Source: Deltaproteobacteria bacterium (GTDB taxonomy: Bacteria; Myxococcota; XYA12-FULL-58-9; JAUUZB01). From it: a DNA stretch of 5,328 nucleotides. The notes below the pieces were generated by a model. That model was not told the DNA's origin. It worked only from the letters and a program-made list of their open reading frames with translations, and did no database searches. Below are positions 1 to 5,130 of the stretch, piece after piece. The stretch lies in assembly GCA_030590185.1 (NCBI GenBank), contig JAUUZB010000381.1:1-5328 (forward strand). The letters run 5' to 3'. Every line of letters begins with the position of its first letter. The first letter of the stretch is position 1. The position numbers and the translations under genes were made by a program.

Positions 1-2
1 AG

Positions 3-233
3 CGCGCAGGGAGACGGCGAAGCCGGCTCCCGAAGCCCGCGAAGGAGACGCCGAAGGCGGCTCCGCAGCGGCCCCAAAGAGTCCGGCCCCAAAGAGTCCG
101 GCCCCAAAGAAGTTCACATCCCCAGAGAACTCATCCCCAGAGAACTCATCCCCAGAGAACTCATCCCCAGAGAATTCAGCGCCAAAAAATGTTCAGCCCA
201 AGCCCCCCCCCAGACTTCGGATCATCAATCTAG
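3..233 (+). CDS. Possible low-complexity C-terminal tail of a convergent gene (partial)
   Basis: This frame is open from the left edge and stops at TAG 231-233. It reads an Ala/Pro/Lys-rich stretch (LPKPAKETPKAAPQRP), then five-residue repeats of the RVRPQ and RTHPQ type produced by the 15-bp DNA repeat. Over about 19-74 nearly every third position is G or C, better than the other two plus frames. Its stop would overlap the lipoprotein stop at CTAG (230-233), a usual layout for convergent genes. Against it, both other plus frames and one minus frame are also open, and the repeated codons (AGA, CAT, ACT, CAA) are not the preferred ones. The stretch may equally be intergenic repeat DNA. Confidence 0.25.
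   Translation, partial: RAGRRRSRLPKPAKETPKAAPQRPQRVRPQRVRPQRSSHPQRTHPQRTHPQRTHPQRIQRQKMFSPSPPPDFGSSI
11..64. repeat. Pair of 20-bp direct repeats, each a short hairpin
   Basis: Positions 11-30 (gagacggcgaagccggctcc) and 45-64 (gagacgccgaaggcggctcc) are identical at 18 of 20 bases. Each folds as a 4-bp GC stem with a 3-nt GAA loop (TTC on the other strand). The two differing bases face each other in the stem, so G-C in one copy is C-G in the other and pairing is kept. The 34-bp offset is not a multiple of three, so a coding repeat does not explain the pair. Confidence 0.55.
70..176. repeat. 15-bp tandem repeat array in two related versions
   Basis: A core CCCCARAGA recurs seven times, starting at 72, 87, 102, 120, 135, 150 and 165. 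All steps are 15 bp except the middle one, which is 18 bp. The first three copies are ggccccaaagagtcc and the last four catccccagagaact, so one ancestral unit seems to have split into two homogenised blocks. A decayed eighth copy may continue at 180-194. Every step is a multiple of three, which is compatible with a coding repeat, but the frame is unclear. Confidence 0.9.
203..211. repeat. Run of nine C residues
   Basis: Nine consecutive C on the plus strand lie 19 bp beyond the end of the lipoprotein gene. Runs of this length are prone to slippage. If the plus-strand frame to its left is coding, a length change would shift the last few residues and the stop used (233, 243 or much further on). 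Confidence 0.6.
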
Positions 234-3200
234 GTCCCGCTGATATCCGCGGCGCTGCGCGGGAAGATCGTCCAGGTGCTGAAGCCGTAGTAGAGCGGCC
301 CGATGATCGAGGTGAAGTCGGTGAGCGCCCGGCCGTCGGTGGTGGCGTCTTCGTAGACCCAATTGCCCACGGTGACGCCATCGTTGATCTCGAAGGCGCC
401 GTAGTCGTCGGGGTCGTCCGGGTTGAGGTTGACCATGGTCACGTTCTGCACCTCGACCAGCACGCCCTCGTAGAGCTCAACCTCACCGCCGGTGGTGATG
501 CCGGCGGTGGTGACCACCGTGGTGGCGGGCACGGTGCCGGCGCCGACGTACTCGATGTCGAAGATCACCAGCTCGCTGTTGTCCCAATACTCCATATAGT
601 AGCCGGTGATGTTGACCAGGTCGCCGGCCACCAGGTCCAGGTTCTCGAAGTGTGGGCTGCGGCCGGCGAGGATACCGCTGTACTCGGCGCCGGTGGCGTA
701 GGTGACGTCGTCATAGTCGCCCTCTTGGATTTGCACGTACAGGAAGCCGAGCCCGGCGTCGGCCACGGAGGTGACCACCACGTTCTCGATGCGCACGATG
801 CTGTCCTCGGGCGCGGTGCCCAGGACGCGGTCCTGGATGTCGTAGATCGTGTAGACCGTGGGGGTGCCGAAGTCGGCCACGAAGTCGGCGCGCTTGCGCG
901 GCGCGAGCTTGAAGTTGCTATAGCTGTAGGTCAGAAGCCCGGTGATCGAGGTAACGCTAACCGCGTTGCGGGCGATGATCTCCGCCGTACCCATGAGCAG
1001 GTCCTCGCCGCGCAGGTTGCCGGTGACCAGCCACTCGCCGAAGTCGCTTGCGGGGCCGTCCGGGTTGGGGGTGATGACGGCGATCCCATCGACCTGGATC
1101 AACACGCCCTCGAAGGTATCGAGCACGGCCAAGGCCCCGCCGGTAGCCACCTCCGCCGGGTCAACCACGGTCGGTGCTGGCATCGTACCCGCGCCGACGT
1201 ACTCGATGGCGCTCACCGTGATGCGCGACTCATCGAAATACTCCGTGTAGATCCCCTCGACGTTGAGGATATCGCCCTCTGCCACCGCCAGGTTGGCGGC
1301 GTCCGGGTAGCGGCTGCAGTTGATGCCGCTGAACTCGGAGCCGAGCGTGTAATTGATCGTGTCCTGGTCGGCGGTCATCACCTGCACGAAGAAGTCGCCC
1401 GTTGGCTGTCGCACGCCGGTGACCACCACGTTCTCGACCCGCACCGCGGCGCTCAAGGGAGCGATGACGCCGCTGGTGTGGGCGCGATCCTGGATCTGGT
1501 AGATGGTGTAGACCGTGGTGCCGCTGACCGTGATGTCCATATCGGCGGCGTCCCGCGGGTAGAGCTTGGCCTCACTATAGGAGTAGCTCATCACCCCTTG
1601 GATAAAGCCAAAGGTGATGGCGGAGCGGCCGATGAGCTCCGCCCCCGGAAACAGCACGTCATCCACCACCAGGCCGCCGACCAGGCTGAACTGGCCGTAA
1701 TCGGCGGGGGCGTCGGGGTTGGCGAGCTCGAGGTCGATGGTCTCCATGCGTACCAGCACGCCCTCGTACTGCTCTCGCAAAATGCCGTTGGTGGCGACCT
1801 CGCCGGCGTTGACGAGCGTGGCGGCCAGTGGAGTGGTGGTACCGACCAGGCTCACGGAGGTGACGCCGATCTCGGAGAGGTCCCAGTACTCTGAGTAGAT
1901 CCCCTCCACGTCGATCACGTCACCCACCATCACGACCGGGGCGGAGCCCATGCTGCGCGAGCAATGGATGCCGCTAAACGTGGCGCCGTAGCCGGCCTCC
2001 CAGCCTGTGCCGTCCGGCTCGTGCTGGACGTAGAAGCCCTCGTCGCCATCCCACTCCACGGCGGTTACCACCACGCCCTCGAGGCGGACGATGGCAAATT
2101 CGGGTGCCGCCCCGCTGAGGTGGTCGCGGTCCTGGATTTGATAAATGCTGTAGGGGGTGGCGTCGGCCAGCACCGGGTCGATGTCGCTGCCCATGCGCGG
2201 CAGCAGCTTGCTCTCGGAGTAGCTGTAGTTGAGCACGCCCTGGATCAGGGTGAAGGACTCGGCGGCGCGGCCGATCAGGTCGGCGTCGCGGAAGATATCG
2301 TCATCCACCAGGAGGCCGCCCTGCAGGCTGAACTGGCCGTAGTCGGAGGGGGCGTCGGGGTTGGCCACACCGAGGTTCACGGTCTCGAAGGCGATCAAGA
2401 CGCTCTCCCAGGTCTCCATATCCGCGCCGCCGGTGGCGACCAGCGCCGGGTCGGCGACGACCTCCGCAGGCGGTACCGTGCCGGTGCCAACGCCGGTGAC
2501 CGTGACCGTGATCGGCACGATGCGCGACAGGTCGAAGAACTCGCCGTAGAGGCCGTCGATATCGACCACGTCACCGATGGCGACCGCGACGTTGCCGGCG
2601 TTGTCCTCTCGGGCGATCAAGATGCCGCTGAACTCAGCGCCGTAGCCCGCGTCCTGGTCTAGCGGCTGAACCTGCACGAAGAAGTCGCTCATGCCGTCGT
2701 CCCAAACCGCGGTGACCACCACGTCGCTGATGCTCACCAGGCCGACCGGCGCGGCGCTGGCGTGGCTCCGGTCCTGGATCTGGTAGATGGAGTAGCCGGT
2801 GGCGGTGCCGATCACCGCTTCGATGTCGGCGGCGTCGCGGGGCAACATCTTGGCCGATTCATAGGCATAGGTGAGCACGCCCTGGATGAAGACAAAGGAG
2901 TCGGCGATCCGGCCGATGGTGGTGGCGTCCCAGAACAACTCGTTGTCCACGTGCAGACCGCCGTCGAGCACGAACTCGCCGTAGTCGTTCGGATCGTCCG
3001 GGTTGGCGATGGAGAGATCGACGTTCTCGGCGCGGATCAAGACGCCCTCGTAGTCCTCCATCTCGCTGCCGCCGGTGGCAACGTTGGCCGGGTCGATGAC
3101 CGCGCCAGCGGGCACGGTGCCGGCGCCGGCACCGGTGACCAGCACCGAGATCGGCGAGATGCGGGAGAGACCAAAGAACTCCTCATAGATGCCTTCGACC

Positions 3201-4915
3201 GTGACCAGATCGCCGACCGCCAACTCGGTGTTGCCCGGGTCCTCCTCGCGGAAGACGTGGATGCCGGAGAATCGCGCCTCGCGGCTGTCGTAGTCGGCCT
3301 CCTCCATTTGGATCCAGAAATTGCCCAGGCCATCGTCGTCGGCGGCGGTGACCACCACATCCACGAGGCGCACACCGCCGAGGGGGGCGGGGGCGGCGTC
3401 GGAGCGGTCCTGGACTTGATAGATGGTGTAGTCGAGCAGGGGCGCCAGCTCGCCGTCGAGGTCGTCGGCGTTGCGCGGCATCATCTTGAAGGCGCTGTAG
3501 GCGTACTGCTGCACGCCGATGATGTAGTAGAAATTCGACATCAGGCGGCCGATGCTGCTGGCCCCGTAGAAGATGTCGTTGGAGATGACCAGGCCGTCGT
3601 CGACCACGAACTCGCCGTAGTCGGCCTCTGGGCCGTCCGGGTTGGGGTCAACCAGGTCGACGGCGTCGACCCGGATCAACACGCCCTCATAGGCCTCGGC
3701 CAGGGAGCCGCGGCTCGGGAAGTCGGTGTCCGGGTTGGCCACGTCGATGGCGTTGACCAGGGTCGGGGTGACCACCGAGTTGCCGCCGCCGGTGGTCACG
3801 GTGGCCACGGCGATGGTGCTGGCGTCAAAGAACTCCTGGTAGATGCCCTCGAGGGTGATCACCTCGCCGACGCTCAGGCTGGGGGAGGAGTTCTCGGCGC
3901 GGGTGCAGTAGATACCGCTGTATTCGGCGGTGCCCTCATAATCGAGGCCGATCGGGTCGACCTGGACGAAGAAGTTTTCGTTGCCGCTGCCTTCCACCGC
4001 GGTGACCACCACGTTGATCAGCTCCACGGCCGCGTAGTCCGCCGCCGCGTCGAGACGCTCACGGTCTTGGATCTGGTAGATGGTGTAGGGCTCGGCCTCC
4101 TTGGGGACGATCAGGATGTCGCTGGCCATGCGGGGGAGCAGGTTGTTCGTGGAGTAAGCGTAGTGGAGCAGGCCTTGGACGTGGACGAGGCTCGCGGCGC
4201 TGCGCCCGGTGGTGGAGGCCTGGAGGTAGAGGTCGTTGTCGACGTGAAGGCCGCCGTCGACCACGAACACACCGTAGTCGCTCGGGGCGTCGGGGTTGAG
4301 GTCCTGGATGCCGACGTTCTCGATGCGGATGAGGACGCCTTCGTACGCCTCAGCGTTGCTGCCGCCGGTCGCCACCGTGGAGACGTCGGCGATCAAGGCC
4401 GGGGTCGGGATGGTGCCGCTGCCGGTGACCGTGACCGACTGGATGATGAGCTGGGAGACGGTGCCCGGTTGCCCCTCCGGAAACTCGACGTAGTTCCCCT
4501 CGATGGTCACCTCGTCGCCCATGGAGACCGCCGTGCCGCCGCTGTCCTGGGGACGGAAACAGTAGATACCGCTGAAGGTGGCGTCGTAGGTCGGGTCATA
4601 ATCCGCCTCGGCCACCTGGGCGAAAAAGCCGGCATCGCTACCGTCCTCGACCCCGGTCACCACCACGCCCTCGAGGGAGACCACGGAGTTGAGCTCGGGG
4701 TGATTTTCGTGGCTGGCATCCTGGATCGCATAGATGTCGAGGCCCGTGATGACGACGTTGCCGCCGGTGCCGCCGGTGCTTCCGCCGGTGCCGCCGCTGC
4801 CGTTGCCGCTCCCCCCCTCGCCGCCGTCTCCGGTCCCGGGCCCGGTCTCGCAGGCCGTGGCCATCAGGGCCACAAAGAGGTAGCAGGAGGCATTCCACCA
4901 GATTCGCTTCGACAT
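230..4915 (-). CDS. Giant acidic lipoprotein with seven tandem double-OB-like repeats
   Basis: This gene encodes 1561 residues and ends in TAG. Residues 1-22 form a lipoprotein signal: basic MSKR start, hydrophobic stretch, and MATA-C with Cys22 as the predicted lipidated residue. Glu at +2 is not the Asp inner-membrane retention signal, so outer-membrane placement is likely. Residues 23-58 are a Gly/Ser/Thr tether. Residues 59-1561 are seven units of 207-219 residues, each opening with Y-T/S-IYQIQDR and closing with PR-x-A-x-DI. Within a unit, VVVTAV...FFVQ...FSGI and VGD.V.IEGIY.EFF suggest one OB-type module; YEGVLIR, NPD.P..DYG and IQGVL.Y.YS..KLLPR suggest a second. Similar paired modules accompany ExeM/NucH/YhcR-type extracellular nucleases, but no nuclease domain is present. 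The ATG at 4915 is chosen over an upstream GTG at 5047 because it starts the signal peptide and has GGAG 6 nt upstream. Unit 7 ends at the repeat boundary, so the C terminus looks intact. Function is unknown; binding, adhesion or scaffolding is inference. Gene call near certain, OB fold moderate. Confidence 0.95.
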   Translation of the reverse strand: MSKRIWWNASCYLFVALMATACETGPGTGDGGEGGSGNGSGGTGGSTGGTGGNVVITGLDIYAIQDASHENHPELNSVVSLEGVVVTGVEDGSDAGFFAQVAEADYDPTYDATFSGIYCFRPQDSGGTAVSMGDEVTIEGNYVEFPEGQPGTVSQLIIQSVTVTGSGTIPTPALIADVSTVATGGSNAEAYEGVLIRIENVGIQDLNPDAPSDYGVFVVDGGLHVDNDLYLQASTTGRSAASLVHVQGLLHYAYSTNNLLPRMASDILIVPKEAEPYTIYQIQDRERLDAAADYAAVELINVVVTAVEGSGNENFFVQVDPIGLDYEGTAEYSGIYCTRAENSSPSLSVGEVITLEGIYQEFFDASTIAVATVTTGGGNSVVTPTLVNAIDVANPDTDFPSRGSLAEAYEGVLIRVDAVDLVDPNPDGPEADYGEFVVDDGLVISNDIFYGASSIGRLMSNFYYIIGVQQYAYSAFKMMPRNADDLDGELAPLLDYTIYQVQDRSDAAPAPLGGVRLVDVVVTAADDDGLGNFWIQMEEADYDSREARFSGIHVFREEDPGNTELAVGDLVTVEGIYEEFFGLSRISPISVLVTGAGAGTVPAGAVIDPANVATGGSEMEDYEGVLIRAENVDLSIANPDDPNDYGEFVLDGGLHVDNELFWDATTIGRIADSFVFIQGVLTYAYESAKMLPRDAADIEAVIGTATGYSIYQIQDRSHASAAPVGLVSISDVVVTAVWDDGMSDFFVQVQPLDQDAGYGAEFSGILIAREDNAGNVAVAIGDVVDIDGLYGEFFDLSRIVPITVTVTGVGTGTVPPAEVVADPALVATGGADMETWESVLIAFETVNLGVANPDAPSDYGQFSLQGGLLVDDDIFRDADLIGRAAESFTLIQGVLNYSYSESKLLPRMGSDIDPVLADATPYSIYQIQDRDHLSGAAPEFAIVRLEGVVVTAVEWDGDEGFYVQHEPDGTGWEAGYGATFSGIHCSRSMGSAPVVMVGDVIDVEGIYSEYWDLSEIGVTSVSLVGTTTPLAATLVNAGEVATNGILREQYEGVLVRMETIDLELANPDAPADYGQFSLVGGLVVDDVLFPGAELIGRSAITFGFIQGVMSYSYSEAKLYPRDAADMDITVSGTTVYTIYQIQDRAHTSGVIAPLSAAVRVENVVVTGVRQPTGDFFVQVMTADQDTINYTLGSEFSGINCSRYPDAANLAVAEGDILNVEGIYTEYFDESRITVSAIEYVGAGTMPAPTVVDPAEVATGGALAVLDTFEGVLIQVDGIAVITPNPDGPASDFGEWLVTGNLRGEDLLMGTAEIIARNAVSVTSITGLLTYSYSNFKLAPRKRADFVADFGTPTVYTIYDIQDRVLGTAPEDSIVRIENVVVTSVADAGLGFLYVQIQEGDYDDVTYATGAEYSGILAGRSPHFENLDLVAGDLVNITGYYMEYWDNSELVIFDIEYVGAGTVPATTVVTTAGITTGGEVELYEGVLVEVQNVTMVNLNPDDPDDYGAFEINDGVTVGNWVYEDATTDGRALTDFTSIIGPLYYGFSTWTIFPRSAADISGT
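233..853 (-). repeat. Protein repeat unit 7 (residues 1355-1561, 207 aa)
   Basis: The last unit opens YTIYDIQDR and ends PRSAADISGT directly before the TAG stop, so the protein stops at a unit boundary with no added C-terminal domain or sorting signal. It has no Cys (SGILAGR) and no lysine. Its second module is the most diverged (EINDGVTVGNWVYEDATTDGR), although NPDDPDDYG is retained. Confidence 0.9.
854..1510 (-). repeat. Protein repeat unit 6 (residues 1136-1354, 219 aa)
   Basis: It opens YTIYQIQDR and carries Cys1200 in SGINCSR. The acidic loop has Phe for Tyr (NPDGPASDFG, residues 1284-1293), and the following DGGL.VDN segment is altered to TGNLRGEDLL. The end PRKRADF is the only locally basic spot in the repeat region and holds two of the very few lysines in the protein. 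Confidence 0.9.
1511..2152 (-). repeat. Protein repeat unit 5 (residues 922-1135, 214 aa)
   Basis: It opens YSIYQIQDR and carries Cys985 in SGIHCSR. The module junction is VATNG rather than VATGG, and the preceding valine-glycine strand is shortened to GTTTPLA. The second module reads NPDAPADYGQFSLVGG (acidic loop residues 1066-1074), nearly the same as unit 4. It closes with YPRDAADM. Confidence 0.9.
2153..2794 (-). repeat. Protein repeat unit 4 (residues 708-921, 214 aa)
   Basis: It opens YSIYQIQDR and has no Cys (SGILIAR). The otherwise conserved EGVLIR is changed to ESVLIAF. Its second module, NPDAPSDYGQFSLQGGLLVDDDIF, closely matches that of unit 5, suggesting that units 4 and 5 share a more recent duplication or conversion than other pairs. 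Confidence 0.9.
2795..3430 (-). repeat. Protein repeat unit 3 (residues 496-707, 212 aa)
   Basis: It opens YTIYQVQDR. The site occupied by Cys in units 1 and 2 is Val (SGIHVFR). Counting by hand gives 22 Asp and 17 Glu against 9 Arg and 1 Lys, a net charge near -29 for one unit. It contains VATGG, YEGVLIR, NPDDPNDYG (residues 638-646), DGGLHVDN and IQGVLTYAYESAKMLPRDAADI, and is close to the consensus of the set. Confidence 0.9.
3431..4087 (-). repeat. Protein repeat unit 2 (residues 277-495, 219 aa)
   Basis: It opens with canonical YTIYQIQDR. Cys337 occupies the same FSGIxC-type site as Cys119 of unit 1 (here YSGIYC). The usual VATGG inter-module segment is replaced by a longer ANPDTDFPSRGSLAEAYEG stretch, an extra acidic loop between the two modules. 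The acidic loop here is NPDGPEADYG (residues 425-434), one residue longer than in unit 1. It closes with PRNADDL. Confidence 0.9.
4088..4741 (-). repeat. Protein repeat unit 1 (residues 59-276, 218 aa)
   Basis: This is the first and least canonical unit: it opens LDIYAIQDA instead of YTIYQIQDR and has EFPEGQPGTVSQL where other units have EFF.LS.I. It keeps FSGIYC (Cys119), VATGG, YEGVLIR, the NPDAPSDYG loop (residues 207-215), DGGLHVDN and a PRMASDI end. The divergent opening may reflect its position next to the flexible tether. Confidence 0.9.
4742..4849 (-). repeat. Gly/Ser/Thr-rich tether coding region, low complexity
   Basis: Residues 23-58 are mostly Gly with Ser, Thr, Asn and a few acidic residues, including GGTGGSTGGTGG. 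The DNA is correspondingly repetitive: the plus strand shows repeated ccgccggtg units at about 4761-4800. A run of seven G on the coding strand (4817 to 4811, spanning Glu33-Gly34-Gly35) lies in this segment. The tether probably spaces the repeat region from the membrane anchor. Such a region is prone to length variation by slippage. Confidence 0.85.
4850..4915 (-). other. Lipoprotein signal peptide with lipobox Cys22
   Basis: Residues 1-22 read as a short basic start (K3, R4), a hydrophobic region running through YLFVALMATA, and Cys22. The lipobox A-T-A-C has Ala rather than Leu at -3, which is a relaxed match to the [LVI][ASTVI][GAS]C pattern. A second Cys (C11) lies inside the hydrophobic region and is too early to be the cleavage site. 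The Gly-rich sequence directly after Cys22 supports a lipid-anchored protein with a flexible tether. Confidence 0.85.
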
Positions 4916-4921
4916 GATTCT

Positions 4922-4925
4922 CTCC
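4922..4925 (-). promoter_or_regulatory. Shine-Dalgarno (GGAG) of the giant lipoprotein gene
   Basis: On the minus strand GGAG is followed by AGAATC and then ATG, giving a 6-nt spacing. This supports ATG 4915 as the start rather than the in-frame upstream GTG at 5047. Confidence 0.75.
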
Positions 4926-4939
4926 AAGCTTGGGCGTAA

Positions 4940-4953
4940 CGCGCCGCAGCGCG
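4940..4953 (-). other. Small GC hairpin in the 5' leader
   Basis: On the minus strand CGCGC-TGCG-GCGCG forms a 5-bp stem with a 4-nt loop. It lies within the predicted leader, between the likely start of transcription and the Shine-Dalgarno, and could affect mRNA stability or ribosome loading. It does not cover the GGAG. Confidence 0.35.
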
Positions 4954-4955
4954 AC

Positions 4956-4975
4956 GGGGGCCTATATAGGCGCCC
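4956..4975. promoter_or_regulatory. Imperfect 20-bp palindrome over the -10 element
   Basis: The core GCCTATATAGGC (4960-4971) is a perfect 12-bp palindrome. Beyond a single mismatched pair (4959/4972) symmetry resumes with GGG at 4956-4958 and CCC at 4973-4975. A dyad centred on a -10 hexamer would suit an operator for a dimeric regulator, but palindromes containing TATATA can arise by chance, so function is inferred. Confidence 0.4.
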
Positions 4976-4991
4976 GATTGACGGATGTCGA
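4963..4991 (-). promoter_or_regulatory. Predicted sigma-70-like promoter of the lipoprotein gene
   Basis: Reading the minus strand, TCGACA (4991-4986) matches five of six bases of the -35 consensus TTGACA. It is followed after 17 bp by TATATA (4968-4963), four of six bases of TATAAT. In such GC-rich DNA an AT-only hexamer at this position is conspicuous. Transcription would begin near 4955-4957, giving a leader of about 40 nt. No start site was mapped; this is a sequence match only. Confidence 0.6.
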
Positions 4992-5006
4992 GGAGGCGCG
5001 GGATCG

Positions 5007-5029
5007 CCGCCTAGGGATTTGCTAGGCGG
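5007..5029. other. Perfect 8-bp stem-loop upstream of the promoter
   Basis: CCGCCTAG (5007-5014) and CTAGGCGG (5022-5029) are exact reverse complements around a 7-nt loop. No T run follows on either strand, so it is not a standard intrinsic terminator. It lies 16 bp upstream of the predicted -35 and could be an operator, a boundary element, or a stem ending transcription from the upstream gene. Confidence 0.4.
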
Positions 5030-5066
5030 GCGGCGGCGTCCTCGCACCTAGTTCTCAACCAGATCA

Positions 5067-5091
5067 GGGATCTTCGGCAAATCCGGATCCC
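5067..5091 (-). terminator. Possible terminator stem-loop after the upstream partial gene
   Basis: The minus-strand transcript would fold as GGGAUC plus CGG, loop AUUUG, then CCG, a two-base AA bulge, and GAUCCC: nine pairs in total. It starts about 40 nt past the TGA stop of the partial gene at 5131. The downstream sequence is only moderately T-rich, without a U run, so termination efficiency is uncertain. Confidence 0.35.
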
Positions 5092-5130
5092 GGCCACCGC
5101 CCGGAATCCTCAGCCTCCAGGACGATCGGC

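Noticed and set aside
70..176. CRISPR array.
   Set aside because: The 15-bp units are directly contiguous, with no unique spacers and repeats far too short.
193..381. 62-residue minus-strand frame across the end of the lipoprotein gene.
   Set aside because: It lies mostly inside unit 7 in another frame, and its Ser/Arg/Pro-rich sequence is a typical out-of-frame translation.
650..4939. Long plus-strand open frames opposite the lipoprotein gene (650-1894, 1964-2662, 2762-4939).
   Set aside because: They share codon boundaries with the minus-strand gene and are open because TTA, CTA and TCA codons are rare in GC-rich genes. Their translations are His/Asp/Gly/Val-rich mirror peptides without domains, while the minus strand gives seven clean repeats.
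4978..4983. Plus-strand TTGACG as a divergent promoter -35.
   Set aside because: No plausible -10 is present 16-18 bp downstream on the plus strand, and no plus-strand gene follows.
4916..5047. N-terminal extension of the lipoprotein frame to a GTG at 5047.
   Set aside because: The extra 44 residues are Arg/Pro-rich, would bury the signal peptide, and cover the promoter, the leader hairpin and the Shine-Dalgarno of the ATG at 4915.
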